In this document: one piece after another, positions 1 to 8,806 of the stretch
Position numbering within the stretch: position 1 is the stretch's first letter
How the letters are laid out: each line of letters begins with the position of its first letter
Assembly: GCF_900099655.1 (NCBI RefSeq)
Contig: NZ_FNDC01000015.1
Location: 59,321-123,320 of the forward strand
DNA from: Planococcus glaciei
Lineage (GTDB): Bacteria > Bacillota > Bacilli > Bacillales_A > Planococcaceae
Direction of reading: 5' to 3'
DNA: 64,000 nucleotides
The notes under the pieces: generated by a model
The model's database searches: none
What the model saw: the letters and a program-made list of their open reading frames with translations, nothing else
What the model was told of the DNA's origin: nothing
Made by a program: the position numbers and the translations under genes

Positions 1-1
1 T

Positions 2-808
2 GAGCTGGATTCTGTAGAACTTCCTTACCGCGCAGAAAGGCTGGCTTATGCAAATGGCAAAGTGTATGTGACCCAGCACAAAATGGTGCATACTTATTGG
101 ACCGATCGGATACCGGAAACGGGCGCTTATGCGGTTTACGATGCTCGTTCTTTGAAGCTTTTAAATATCTGGCATCTTGAACTCGATCCATTTGATATTG
201 AAGCGACCGACCAAGGACAGGTGTTCATTTCCGGCGGTTCCAACCAGCATACATTGGTTGTCGGTTATGATTCAAAAAATGGTGCAATTTCATCTGCACA
301 GTCCATTTACATGTTGGGGCTGCTCGCCCTTACACCTGACCAGAAGAAACTGATGACGATTTCAACACAGATTTCGCCGCGCGATATTGCCTCTTACGAT
401 ATTGTAGACGGCAAGCTTCAGCCGCCGGTGGACTCGCCGTATCACGGAGATTTCGATATGTCCCCTGACCTTAGCATCAGCCCGGACGGCAAATATCTTT
501 TAAATGGCTATGGACATATTTACAGCACCAATACACTCGGGTATCTTGGTTCGCTGGACCGGAGTTTTATCAGTTCCGCAGTGGACATGAAGGCGGGAGA
601 GTTGTACACTTCCCGGAATTTAAAGCTGATTTATGCTTATGATTTCCCTTCCTTGCAGAGCAGTTATCAGATCACCACATACGGCGATGTCCTCACCCTG
701 TTTTACGATGAAGAATCGGATGTCCTTTTAGCGCTGACTAAAGTGAAATTCGGCAAGTCATCGTATTCATATTTAGGAATAGAGAAAATGTATTTCAATG
801 TGGATTAG
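2..808 (+). CDS. beta-propeller (YncE/WD40-like) protein, 5' end cut off
   Basis: The frame is already open at base 2 (reading ELDSVELPYRAERLAYANGK), so the gene begins before the window and about 268 C-terminal residues are visible. Repeated four-strand-like units are seen, each with an aromatic- and Asp-rich turn (LSISPDGKYLLNG, ALTPDQKKLMTIS, DMKAGELYTS). These are typical of bacterial seven-bladed propellers such as YncE-like or lactonase-like proteins. No catalytic residues can be assigned and the N-terminus, with any signal peptide, is not visible. The gene ends with TAG at 806-808 and is followed by a terminator. The fold assignment is moderate; the function is unknown. Confidence 0.6.
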   Translation, partial: ELDSVELPYRAERLAYANGKVYVTQHKMVHTYWTDRIPETGAYAVYDARSLKLLNIWHLELDPFDIEATDQGQVFISGGSNQHTLVVGYDSKNGAISSAQSIYMLGLLALTPDQKKLMTISTQISPRDIASYDIVDGKLQPPVDSPYHGDFDMSPDLSISPDGKYLLNGYGHIYSTNTLGYLGSLDRSFISSAVDMKAGELYTSRNLKLIYAYDFPSLQSSYQITTYGDVLTLFYDEESDVLLALTKVKFGKSSYSYLGIEKMYFNVD

Positions 809-823
809 ATGAAAAGCCATTCC

Positions 824-851
824 AGAGCGTCCAGGCGGGCGCTCTTTTTTG
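824..851 (+). terminator. Rho-independent terminator of the propeller gene
   Basis: AGAGCG at 824-829 pairs with CGCTCT at 840-845 and is followed by a T run, 15 bases after the stop codon. Confidence 0.8.
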
Positions 852-1206
852 TTAGCCGGAATTGTTTGCGTGCCTGACACCTAAGCAATTGCCCGGAAAT
901 TATAGACCGCCGCTTTCTTTTGAATAAAAGCAGCTTTTTCCTGTTAAAGGAAAATAGTCGATTATTTCGAATTAAATATTTTTATTTATCGAAATAATCA
1001 ATTACTTATAATTATCTTTATGTTAAAATGTCAATATATCAATTTAATAGGAATAAAGTAACTGTTAAAAGAAATTCTAAAATAGATTAAAAATATAATC
1101 GTATTAAAAGAATTGTTTTTTTATTTAATTTAACAATAAAAGTAATTTAATGGATATTAATCTTTATGTCAATTTATGTGCTTGAAAATTGAAAGGAGGT
1201 CATATT
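852..1206. other. AT-rich intergenic region before galU
   Basis: About 350 bases without a credible gene, very AT-rich from about 940. A GTGCCTGACACCT element at 870-882 matches the dispersed palindrome best seen at 15131-15147. The rest probably holds the galU promoter, but no hexamer pair stands out. Confidence 0.5.
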
Positions 1207-2100
1207 GTGGGAAAAAAGGTAACGAAGGCAATTATTCCGGCAGCTGGTTTAGGAACACGTTTTCTTCCGGCGACGAAAGCGATGCCTAAAGAGATGCTGC
1301 CGATTTTAAACAAGCCGACCATTCAATATATAGTGGAAGAAGCGGTTGAATCCGGGATAGAAGATATCATTATTGTGACTGGTAAAGGAAAAAGAGCAAT
1401 TGAAGATCATTTTGATAATAATTTTGAACTTGAAGACAATTTGTTTAAAAAGGAAAAATATGAGTTGCTGGAGGAAGTAAGGGCCTCTTCAAAAGTGGAA
1501 ATCCATTACATCCGGCAAAAAGAAGCCAAAGGTTTGGGACACGCTATCTGGTGTGCCCGGAAGTTTATTGGAAATGAACCATTTGCAGTCTTATTAGGAG
1601 ATGATATCGTTCAGTCGAAAAAGCCGTGCTTAAGGCAGCTAATTGAACAATATGACCAATCACAAGCGTCCATCATCGGTGTTCAGCAAGTGCCTGAAGA
1701 AGAAACACACCGTTACGGTATTATTGATCCCAGTTCAAAAATCGGGAAGAGATACCGGGTCAAAAGTTTTGTAGAAAAACCGAAGAAAGGAACTGCTCCT
1801 TCCAGCCTGGCTATCCTCGGACGATACATTTTAACTCCGGAAATCTTCCCATTTCTTGGCCAGCACAATATAGGAAAAGGCGGAGAAATTCAATTAACTG
1901 ATGCCATTCAACAATTGAATGGCATTCAAAATGTTTTTGCCTATGAGTTTGAGGGCAGGCGCTACGATGTAGGAGAAATGCTGGGTTTCATACGTACAAC
2001 AATGGAATTTGCATTAGAAAACCAGAAGTATGGCCCGGAAGTCGAGATTATGATGACTGAACTTTTATCAAATAGAAAAATCATGTCCTATGAGTCCTGA
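1207..2100 (+). CDS. galU: UTP-glucose-1-phosphate uridylyltransferase
   Basis: Makes UDP-glucose from UTP and glucose-1-phosphate in the cytoplasm, a precursor for glycolipid anchors, teichoic-acid glucosylation and exopolysaccharides. The 297-residue protein has the nucleotidyltransferase signature [20 protein letters not shown] near the N-terminus, the VLLGDDIV metal/nucleotide segment at about residue 130 and [14 protein letters not shown] near the end, as in GalU/GtaB. The length is normal for the family. The GTG at 1207 is chosen because AAAGGAGGT (1192-1200) sits just upstream; a longer reading from a TTG at 1189 would include the ribosome site. Monocistronic: a terminator follows. It links to galE (28198) and the sugar dehydrogenase (53563) as precursor supply. 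Confidence 0.95.
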   Translation: MGKKVTKAIIPAAGLGTRFLPATKAMPKEMLPILNKPTIQYIVEEAVESGIEDIIIVTGKGKRAIEDHFDNNFELEDNLFKKEKYELLEEVRASSKVEIHYIRQKEAKGLGHAIWCARKFIGNEPFAVLLGDDIVQSKKPCLRQLIEQYDQSQASIIGVQQVPEEETHRYGIIDPSSKIGKRYRVKSFVEKPKKGTAPSSLAILGRYILTPEIFPFLGQHNIGKGGEIQLTDAIQQLNGIQNVFAYEFEGRRYDVGEMLGFIRTTMEFALENQKYGPEVEIMMTELLSNRKIMSYES

Positions 2101-2177
2101 AATCTGCACTCTTTATACAAGTTTGGTTCATGAAAAATAAGTTATGGCAAATGGAAAACTAATAAATTTACCTAAGT

Positions 2178-2218
2178 GAGATGTCTCTTGGAAGCAATTC
2201 AAGGGATATCTCATTTTT
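2178..2218 (+). terminator. Terminator after galU
   Basis: An imperfect stem, GAGATGTCTCTTGG with CAAGGGATATCTC, is followed by ATTTTTG. Confidence 0.7.
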
Positions 2219-2305
2219 GTTTGAATTTTACCAGGCAATAAGAAGAGAATCCGTTGAAGTAAAGCAAAAGCTTAGCTTGGTGTCATTTTAAGACTTCAGG
2301 AAAGA

Positions 2306-2314
2306 TGCTATAAT
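2306..2314 (+). promoter_or_regulatory. Extended -10 promoter candidate for the vanZ-like gene
   Basis: TGCTATAAT fits an extended -10 box (TGnTATAAT) 38 bases before the TTG start at 2353. No good -35 box is visible, which is tolerated with an extended -10. Confidence 0.45.
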
Positions 2315-2352
2315 CATCGATAAGAAATAAATGGCAATGCGAGGAATTAGAA

Positions 2353-2847
2353 TTGGAGAATTTATCTATACGTAAAATGCTTTCATGGGCGGCGGTACTC
2401 CTTTGGATGGCGCTGATTTTCTCGTTGTCCCACCAGCCGGCTTCTGAATCAGGTGAAATGAGCTCAGGCATAACCGAAATGGTCATGGAAACAGTGGAGC
2501 AAATACTGCCCGTTGCAGAAACCGACTTTGATCAGTTTGAACACATTGTCCGGAAAAATGCTCATTTTTTTATCTATCTCATTTTAGGGATCTTGGTCAT
2601 CCATGCTTCTAGAGGTAGCGGTAGCCATAGCTTTAAAAGAATCGGCTTAGCAGTTGGCATATGCATCTTATACGCGCTGTCTGATGAATTCCATCAATTG
2701 TTCATTGACGGACGCAGCGGAGAATTCCGTGATGTGCTGATTGACAGTTCAGGTGCATCTCTGGGTATTATTTTATACTGGTTCGCTGGCAAAATGTTAA
2801 GAAGAAACAAGCAGAACGTGCTGCATCATGAGCAAGTCCAAGGATAA
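2353..2847 (+). CDS. VanZ-like membrane protein
   Basis: 164 residues with the VanZ family pattern: an N-terminal membrane helix (WAAVLLWMALIFSLS) followed by the conserved Ser-x-Gln-Pro turn, a helix after KNAHFFIYLILG, then SDEFHQLFIDGRSGEFRDVLIDSSG and a last helix. The SDEFHQ...GR...D segment is the family hallmark. VanZ-like proteins sit in the cytoplasmic membrane; the founding member gives low-level teicoplanin resistance by an unknown route, and most homologues have no known role. The start is a TTG with GAGG 8 bases upstream. A second VanZ-like gene follows after a terminator. Confidence 0.85.
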   Translation: MENLSIRKMLSWAAVLLWMALIFSLSHQPASESGEMSSGITEMVMETVEQILPVAETDFDQFEHIVRKNAHFFIYLILGILVIHASRGSGSHSFKRIGLAVGICILYALSDEFHQLFIDGRSGEFRDVLIDSSGASLGIILYWFAGKMLRRNKQNVLHHEQVQG

Positions 2848-2848
2848 G

Positions 2849-2880
2849 AAAAGCTCTTCCACATTCGGAAGAGCTTTTTT
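2849..2880 (+). terminator. Terminator after the first VanZ-like gene
   Basis: AAAAGCTCTTCC and GGAAGAGCTTTTTT form a strong hairpin with T tail. Confidence 0.9.
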
Positions 2881-3097
2881 GTTTTTATTTTTTCGGAAAC
2901 AAGCTCATTTTCATCTAATTTTCTTTTTGCGGGAATATAGTATGTGTATATGTTTAATTTTACGGTAATTCAGATATTTATATAGGAGAGGAGATGTAAA
3001 GAAAAGGATTTTGATAAGCAGTTATTGTCCTCTTTGTTATTTAACGAGTATGCTTATCTGCTTTAAAAATAAAAGCAAACAGAAAGGAGGGCTGGTT

Positions 3098-3526
3098 ATG
3101 GCCCGTAGGCTGCTTTTTGTATTGATTTGGTCTTTAACCATTCTTGTCGCAACGTGTACGAACGATGCAGAAGCTTTTCTATTCGATCAGGAAATCAATT
3201 TCAGTTTTGATTTGATGCCGGATTTTACTGAGTTGCTGCGCTTTGACGACATTGATTTTAGCGACAGCTTTTACGCCATTCAAAAAACCGGCCACTTCCT
3301 GTCTTTTGCGCTGCTTTATGTTCTGGTCTTGAATTGGCTGAAGAAGAGAGAAACAGCTCTTAGGGTAACAGTGGCATTTGCCCTTTTTACCGAAATTCTG
3401 CAATTGTTTTTCGAACGGGACGGCCGCTTATTTGATGCGGGAATCGATGTCTTGGGAATTCTTTTGGCATACGGGATTTGCCGAATGGCCGCTGCAGGCA
3501 AAGCGTCCGTGAAGAATTCCTATTAA
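3098..3526 (+). CDS. VanZ-like membrane protein (short)
   Basis: 142 residues. An N-terminal hydrophobic segment (LLFVLIWSLTILVATC) could be a membrane helix or signal, followed by a polar stretch, then QKTGHFLSFALLYVLVLNWL and FALFTEILQLFFERDGRLFDAGIDVLGILLAYG. This matches the VanZ core (K-x-GHF, TE-x-LQ, GR-x-D-x-x-D-x-x-G). ATG 3098 is chosen because AAAGGAGG (3083-3090) lies directly upstream. A DUF1269-like gene starts 28 bases after the stop, so the two are probably co-transcribed. Function unknown beyond the family. Confidence 0.8.
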   Translation: MARRLLFVLIWSLTILVATCTNDAEAFLFDQEINFSFDLMPDFTELLRFDDIDFSDSFYAIQKTGHFLSFALLYVLVLNWLKKRETALRVTVAFALFTEILQLFFERDGRLFDAGIDVLGILLAYGICRMAAAGKASVKNSY

Positions 3527-3553
3527 TAATTCAAAAAAGAGGAGGCAATTCTT

Positions 3554-4183
3554 ATGGAAAACGTCATCATCAGTTATTTTGAAGTGGAAAGCGAAGCTTA
3601 TCAGGCTTTATCGGAATTGAAGAAGAGAAGTGAAATCGCGGACCAATTTTTGCTGTCGCAGGCAGCATTGTTGAAAAAGTCAAACGGCCAGATTTTGTTT
3701 CAGGACGGATTCGACACCGGAAAACGGACACGGGACGATACATGGAAAGGCAGCTTGATTGGGGCGCTTGTAGGGCTTTTAGGCGGACCGCTCAGCATGC
3801 TGCTTGGGGCAGGAATTGGCTCTGTAGTCGGGCTGGCAAAAGACGCAGGGGAAGCGGAAGAAGAAGCGAGCCTGATTACAGCCATCACTTCACGCATGAA
3901 AGAGCAGGATGTGGCACTGGTGTCAGTTGCACAAGAGCAAAATGAGGGATTTTACGACCGCCTTGTGGAGAAGTTTGATGTGGTGACGGTGCGCTACTAC
4001 GCCAGTGATATCCTGGATGAAGTGGACCATGCCCGGGAAGTGGAGCGGAACCTTCAGGCGCGGGCCAAAGAAGATATGCGGAAAGCGCGCTCAGAACATC
4101 GACAGGAGCGGGTAAAAGAATACCGCAGCAAATTCAAAGAGGAATTTGAAGAGCTGAAAAAACGTTTTTCTTCTACCGATTAA
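3554..4183 (+). CDS. DUF1269-like protein with glycine-zipper hairpin
   Basis: 209 residues. An N-terminal alpha/beta region (NVIISYFEVESEAYQALSEL) resembles ferredoxin-like DUF1269 proteins. Then comes a glycine-rich double hydrophobic segment at about residues 68-95 (GALVGLLGGPLSMLLGAGIG) that could insert in or pack on a membrane, a second alpha/beta part, and a highly charged helical tail rich in Arg, Lys and Glu from about residue 165. The start follows GAGGAGG. No catalytic motif is visible. The family is widespread and uncharacterised; a stress or envelope role would be a guess. Confidence 0.65.
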   Translation: MENVIISYFEVESEAYQALSELKKRSEIADQFLLSQAALLKKSNGQILFQDGFDTGKRTRDDTWKGSLIGALVGLLGGPLSMLLGAGIGSVVGLAKDAGEAEEEASLITAITSRMKEQDVALVSVAQEQNEGFYDRLVEKFDVVTVRYYASDILDEVDHAREVERNLQARAKEDMRKARSEHRQERVKEYRSKFKEEFEELKKRFSSTD

Positions 4184-4437
4184 ACTTGCTGCTTTAATAT
4201 GAGCCCCAAAAACCATTTTTATGAATTAAGAGAAACTTGATAGTCGAAGTTAAAAATTACAAATATTTAGGAATTTACTTATTGAAAATATAGTAGAACC
4301 GGTGTAAGGTAATAGGTATAACTGATTAATAAATCTAAATATTTGAAAAACATATTGCATCTGCAGACCTGCCGATCGTGCAGAAATTTACTGAACTGGA
4401 AGCAGGCAACATCTTGCAGGAATGAGGGGTAAGGGAC

Positions 4438-5457
4438 ATGGACATATTTTTTGAAAAAAATTATGGGAAGCTCTACGAAGAAATTGAAGAGGGCAAATGT
4501 GAAGTTTTTACATTTACTCATTCATTGGGCACCGTTAAGCATCTTTTCATTAAGCGGGAAGTTCCGATCCGCATTGGCGGCGAAACGTATTTCGATATCG
4601 TCACTCCTTATGGCTATGGAGGACCTATAATCATAGGCGGAGAAGATGCCAATAAAGCGGAGCTGGTCCAGGAATTCAAAGCAGCTTTCCAAAAGCATTG
4701 CCTGGATGAAAAGATCATTTCTGAATTTGTCCGGTTCCATCCGGTGCTTGGAAATGCCAAAGACTTTACTGATTGTTATGAAGTTATATTTACGCGCAAA
4801 ACGGTCGGCACGAATCTTCGCGATTACAAGGATCCGGTTCAATCGGAGTTTTCCAAATCCACACGAAAGAATATCCGCCATGCCATGCGCAATGGGGTAG
4901 ATTATCGAGTGACCGTGAACCCGAAAAGCCTGGATCTGTTCAAGGAGATTTACCATATCAATATGAAGCGTATTGGAGCCGATACGTATTATTACTTTGA
5001 TGAACCTTATTTCTCCAAATGTCTGCAATATTTTGGCGATAAAATTGTCCTAGTTGAAGCGTTGTATGAAGGGCAGGTCATTGGGGCGGAACTGCATTTC
5101 TTCTATAATGATACGATTCACACCCATTTATCCGGCACCTTGTCTGAATATCATCACCTTTCACCGGTTTACGTGATGACGTATGGGATTGCTGTGTGGG
5201 GCAAAGAGCAGGGTGCCCATTTAGTCCATGCCGGCGGAGGCACCAGCAACAGCCCGGACGACAGTCTGTATTTGTTTAAGAAGAAATTCGGGCAGCACAC
5301 GGAATTTGATTTTTATGTCGGCCGCAAGGTTTGGAATCCGGCCGTTTATGATAAAGTTTGTGAAGCTGCCGGCACGGTTTGTGAAACAGAATTCTTCCCG
5401 GCATACCGGTCCAAAGAAACCGAAACCTACAATGAAATCCAAAATGTGCAAGCATAA
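4438..5457 (+). CDS. FemAB-like / BioF2-type acyltransferase (copy 1)
   Basis: 339 residues of the GNAT superfamily branch related to FemA/FemB/FemX, enzymes that move an activated amino acid or acyl group onto peptidoglycan or glycan precursors. Visible family features are SEFSKSTRKNIRHAMRNGV (basic helix before the second domain, about residue 138), THLSGTLSEYHHLSPVYVM, and the glycine-rich GGG-T-S-N-S-PDDSLYLFKKKFG segment near residue 265, the usual position of the conserved FemAB tail. Three other copies lie in this window (5501, 47523, 48849). The start is an ATG with a GAGGGG ribosome site. Copies 1, 3 and 4 are clearly closer to each other than to copy 2. The substrate is unknown. Confidence 0.8.
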   Translation: MDIFFEKNYGKLYEEIEEGKCEVFTFTHSLGTVKHLFIKREVPIRIGGETYFDIVTPYGYGGPIIIGGEDANKAELVQEFKAAFQKHCLDEKIISEFVRFHPVLGNAKDFTDCYEVIFTRKTVGTNLRDYKDPVQSEFSKSTRKNIRHAMRNGVDYRVTVNPKSLDLFKEIYHINMKRIGADTYYYFDEPYFSKCLQYFGDKIVLVEALYEGQVIGAELHFFYNDTIHTHLSGTLSEYHHLSPVYVMTYGIAVWGKEQGAHLVHAGGGTSNSPDDSLYLFKKKFGQHTEFDFYVGRKVWNPAVYDKVCEAAGTVCETEFFPAYRSKETETYNEIQNVQA

Positions 5458-5493
5458 AAGAACCTTCCGCTTTTAATAGCGGAAGGTTCTTTT
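5456..5493. terminator. Bidirectional terminator between two facing FemAB-like genes
   Basis: AAAAGAACCTTCCGC and GCGGAAGGTTCTTTT are a perfect inverted repeat usable from both strands, placed exactly between the converging genes. Confidence 0.95.
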
Positions 5494-5500
5494 GCGCATT

Positions 5501-6499
5501 TTAGCCTCTATACATCGGGAAATGTGAAGGGTTTTCGATTCCTTCACTTCTCGCTTTGATATCGGAAAGCAGTTGATAAGCTCCCGGATTCCGTATTTTT
5601 TTGCCGGTCAAAATGTCCAGTGGTTCTGTCTTGGTGAACCCACGTTTGAAACGGTAAAGTGCTTCTGTAGATGCGCCGCCAAGATGCAATTCTTTCTTGC
5701 CATGCTCGACGCCCCAGCGGCATCCCTCGTTAATTAATAAGCTGTTCCCGGCTAAGTGGAAATACGTCGGATCGTTTGCGGCCAAATGATAATGAAGGTA
5801 GTCGCCATGATGGACAAAGAGAGCCGCAGAAATGGCCACGCCTTCGTGTTTCACGTAAACGATAAACTGCTTGCCTTCGAGAAGTTCAAAAGAGTTTTTT
5901 AAAAGTTCTTCCGAAAACAAGTAATACGCCGGCACATCATTTCTTTTGGCCATAATCTGATACAGCCGATGAAATTCCTGAATGCTTTCTCCGGTAAAAT
6001 CGTATTCGATTTGCACATTGTTTTTTAAGGCGCGCCGGACTTGCTGGCGGGTAGGCGATTTAAATTCTTCCATAAAAAAATCCTGGACCGTTAAGTCGAT
6101 ATACATGGTAATACCGCGGTTATCAATGCTGTAAATGTCTTTAAAGTCTTCAACGTTTTTCAGCCAAGCGCTGAAACGAATGTATTCTGCAACGATATTG
6201 TGCTGCGTGCAGTAAGTTTGAAATTCCTGGTCAAACAACGCGATCAGCTCGGCTTTCTTGCCGGGCTGGCATTTAAGGATAATCGGTCCGTTTTGCCCAA
6301 AAGGCGTAACAGTGTCGTAGTAGAGCGTTTCGCCAGCCAGAATTGGGATAGGCCTTAGGACAAATGAGTAAAAAATATGTCCAATTGCATTTTTTACTTC
6401 AAATATTCTGCTTTCGCCTTGATCTTGGCTTTCATAAGCTTTGCCCCATTCCGGCATAAAAAAGATATCCGGCACTTGTACTTTCGACTTAACTGTCAT
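5501..6499 (-). CDS. FemAB-like / BioF2-type acyltransferase (copy 2, divergent)
   Basis: 332 residues, the most divergent of the four FemAB-like proteins here. It keeps the general layout: an N-terminal FFMPEWGKAYE segment, EEFKSPTRQQVRRALKNNV before the second domain, HYHLAANDPTYFHLAGNSLL, and LHLGGASTEALYRFKRGF near the C-terminus. The latter is the LHLGGG...FK..F signature of peptidoglycan-bridge type transferases. The start is the ATG at 6499, 6 bases after AAGGAGGAA; an in-frame ATG at 6541 would put that site inside the gene. A distinctive promoter with two TTTAACC/A repeats lies just upstream (6538-6572). Substrate unknown; probably a modification of a cell-wall or glycan intermediate. 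Confidence 0.8.
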   Translation of the reverse strand: MTVKSKVQVPDIFFMPEWGKAYESQDQGESRIFEVKNAIGHIFYSFVLRPIPILAGETLYYDTVTPFGQNGPIILKCQPGKKAELIALFDQEFQTYCTQHNIVAEYIRFSAWLKNVEDFKDIYSIDNRGITMYIDLTVQDFFMEEFKSPTRQQVRRALKNNVQIEYDFTGESIQEFHRLYQIMAKRNDVPAYYLFSEELLKNSFELLEGKQFIVYVKHEGVAISAALFVHHGDYLHYHLAANDPTYFHLAGNSLLINEGCRWGVEHGKKELHLGGASTEALYRFKRGFTKTEPLDILTGKKIRNPGAYQLLSDIKARSEGIENPSHFPMYRG

Positions 6500-6537
6500 G
6501 TGTTCTTCCTCCTTAAATCGATTCAGTATTGCTAGAC

Positions 6538-6572
6538 TCATTCTATTAGTAGATTGTTAAAAAAAGGTTAAA
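6538..6572 (-). promoter_or_regulatory. Promoter with 11-bp-period TTTAACM direct repeat (copy C)
   Basis: Read on the minus strand: TTTAACC (6572-6566), 4 bp, TTTAACA (6561-6555), then the -10-like TAGAAT at 6545-6540. The same layout with identical spacing occurs at 40349-40383 and 50506-50540. No -35 hexamer is present because the repeats occupy that place. This is typical of promoters activated by OmpR/PhoB-type regulators (inference). It drives the divergent FemAB-like gene. Confidence 0.65.
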
Positions 6573-6886
6573 ATACAGACGGAGAAAAATATTAGAAGCT
6601 AAAATCTTTGATTTTTTAATGCGTACTTAGGAATATTAATCCAATTAAAAAACTATTTAGGGAAATAAATTTAAAAATTCAGATAATATATTGACATACA
6701 GAGAAGTGACTGGTAAATTAGTATTACATTCATTGATTCCATAGTTTAAATGCTTAATCATTTAGTTGTTATTAGGTATTTGGAATTATTATTAATGAAT
6801 GAAGAGCAAGAACAGAAAGATGATCGCCAGTCCTATGCCGCTGAATATGTAAACGGTTAGAGCAACTTTACAAGGAGGTTGTCTAC
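6573..6886. other. AT-rich intergenic stretch before the ATP-grasp remnant
   Basis: About 310 bases, strongly AT-rich, without a convincing gene. A minus-strand frame at 6792-6860 would encode a short hydrophobic peptide but has no ribosome site. Just before 6887 there is a good AAGGAGG. Confidence 0.4.
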
Positions 6887-7369
6887 ATGGAAAAGCTAGA
6901 GAAAAAGAAGGTTTTATTTCTTGGGGGAAGCAACCAAATGGTGGAGACAGTGAAAACGGCGAAAGAATTGGGGATCTATTCAATTGTCGCCGATTCAGTT
7001 TCAGGGGCTCCTGCTAAAAAGCATGCTGCCGCTTATCATGAGATTGACCCTGCAGATATTAACGGATTGGTGAATATATATAAAATGCAGAATCTGGACG
7101 GGATTCATGCAATGCTTGGAGATGTGACTACATGGAATGCCTTGGCGCTGTGCAAAAGGCTGGATGTTCCATTTTTCTTGCCGAAAACGCAGCTGGAAGA
7201 TTCAGCTGTTGAAGATAAATTCAAGGATTTTTGCCGGACTTTTAATGTAGCATTCATAGACGAAGCGACATTGTTAAGTGTTGCCGCAGAACAGAATCGA
7301 ATGGTTCTGGAGTTCCCGGTTATCGCCAAAAGCTATATTGCCAAGCAGTCCATTTATGCGACCTTATAA
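6887..7369 (+). pseudogene. ATP-grasp protein, N-terminal fragment
   Basis: 160 residues that match only the first third of polysaccharide-cluster ATP-grasp ligases, which are normally about 330-420 residues. KKVLFLGGSNQMVETVKTAK is the pre-ATP-grasp Rossmann-like start, followed by a GD segment and EDKFKDFCRTFNVA. The frame stops right after FPVIAKSYIAKQ, where full-length members go into the ATP-binding glycine loop (typically FPVIVKP...). No continuation is found in any frame downstream, so the catalytic part is missing. The start is good (AAGGAGG then ATG), so it may still be translated. It is most likely the remains of an amide- or peptide-bond-forming enzyme. Confidence 0.65.
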
Positions 7370-7446
7370 AATAGATGGAAATAAAGCCGTAATTTCTATG
7401 TATTATAAATCTGTATAGAATTTTACTTTTATTATTTAATATATTT

Positions 7447-7488
7447 GACCGTGTCCTTCAGACTAAGTGAAGGACACGGTCTTTTCTG
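7447..7488 (+). terminator. Strong terminator after the ATP-grasp fragment
   Basis: A 14-bp perfect stem, GACCGTGTCCTTCA / TGAAGGACACGGTC, is followed by TTTTC. Confidence 0.9.
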
Positions 7489-7983
7489 TTGTTAAACACT
7501 TTTATGATTCCCCTAATTTTGTTGTTAATATAATTTTGAAGGGCAATATTTTCAGAATTCTTTTTAGAATATAAATGAAGTATCATATGATAAAGTAAAA
7601 TGATATGATACTGTGTGTTATTAATTTTCTTTTTTAATTTTAAACCATATAATAGTAAAGTATTTGCTCATCAATGTTTATAAGAATATTTTCCCGACTG
7701 CTTGTCTCTTAAGAAAAGCATGTATGAAAAACGGATAAAATCTAAAGTTGTATATATAGTGATTAAATTAAGAGGAGTTTTAGCGAAAGCAATTATTGCA
7801 GGTGAAGTATAATAAAAAACGTTTTTGGCGATTAACGGAATTTATGTACTTTCGAGGGAGTTGGGTCTAATGGTTAACCCTTCATAAACAAAATTCCTTA
7901 TTAAAGTATAGCCGTACTTCTAAAAAAGAGAAAAATCGATTTTAGAACTAGCGGGATAATAATTAAGTAAGTGAGGAAAACTA
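7489..7983. other. AT-rich gap before the first TagG/TagH pair
   Basis: About 495 bases without a gene. Short coding-like pieces are seen around 7755-7860 (one reads KKRFWRLTEFMYFRGSW before a stop), but nothing long enough to name. The region probably contains the promoter of 7984 and the remains of deleted genes. Confidence 0.4.
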
Positions 7984-8790
7984 ATGAATTCAGCAATAAA
8001 AATAATGAAGGAACAATATTTATATTTCTACCTTGTAAGAAGGCTTTCATTTTATGAATTGAAAAGCTTGACGAGGGGTAACTATCTGGGAATGGCTTGG
8101 GAAATTATCAATCCAGCCATTCAAATTTTAATCTATTGGTTTGTTTTTGGATTTGGTATTCGCCAACGGGAACCAGTAGGAGATATTCCGTATTTTGAAT
8201 GGATGTTTGCCGGTATCTTAGTATGGTTTTTCATTAACCAGGCTGTAATGAAATCTTCAAAATCTATTTATACAAAAATAAAAATGCTTTCTAAGATGAA
8301 TTTTCCGATGAGTGTCATCCCAAGTTATGTTATATTTTCACAGTTCTATCCCCATCTAATCATTTTGGGGCTGGGAGTAGCAGTTTTGCAGTTTACGGGT
8401 TTCCCTATTTCGGTTTATTATTTGCAGCTTCCTCTTTATATGGTAGGACTCTTATTATTCTTATTTAGCTTGTCATTAATTTTATCGACCATTACCACTA
8501 TCATCCGGGACGTTCAAATGGCCTTGCAGTCGGTTATGCGTATGCTTTTATACTTGTCTCCAATCTTATGGCCGCCTACTCTTCTTCCGGAATCATGGCA
8601 ACCCTTACTGATGTTGAATCCTTTCTACTACATAATAGAAGGTTATCGCTATTCGCTATTAGGGGAAGGTTGGTACTTTTTAGAAAACCCGATTTATACT
8701 TATTATTTTATCGGAGTAACCGTCTTCACTTTTATAATAGGTTCCTATTTGCATATTAAGTTCCGAAGTCAGTTTATTGATTACCTCTAA
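7984..8790 (+). CDS. ABC-2 polysaccharide/teichoic acid export permease (TagG-like, pair 1)
   Basis: 268-residue inner membrane subunit of a two-gene ABC exporter. The protein starts with a cytoplasmic amphipathic helix (YFYLVRRLSFYELKSLTRGNYLG). Six hydrophobic segments follow, including WEIINPAIQILIYWFVFGFG, the LSPILWPPTLLPE loop and LNPFYYIIEGYRYSLLG, all typical of TagG/TarG. Length matches TarG. The start ATG follows GTGAGGA. Its ATPase begins 16 bases downstream. It should move undecaprenyl-linked wall teichoic acid or a similar polymer across the membrane. A second pair lies at 29248-31700. Confidence 0.9.
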   Translation: MNSAIKIMKEQYLYFYLVRRLSFYELKSLTRGNYLGMAWEIINPAIQILIYWFVFGFGIRQREPVGDIPYFEWMFAGILVWFFINQAVMKSSKSIYTKIKMLSKMNFPMSVIPSYVIFSQFYPHLIILGLGVAVLQFTGFPISVYYLQLPLYMVGLLLFLFSLSLILSTITTIIRDVQMALQSVMRMLLYLSPILWPPTLLPESWQPLLMLNPFYYIIEGYRYSLLGEGWYFLENPIYTYYFIGVTVFTFIIGSYLHIKFRSQFIDYL

Positions 8791-8806
8791 AATGGAAGTG
8801 AATCCG

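Noticed and set aside
6792..6983. Minus-strand frame for a 63-residue hydrophobic peptide
   Set aside because: It overlaps the start of the ATP-grasp fragment, has no ribosome site and its composition follows from AT-rich DNA.
7759..7812. Possible galU-like start fragment (AKAIIAGE)
   Set aside because: Only eight residues are similar and a stop follows at once; chance is likely.
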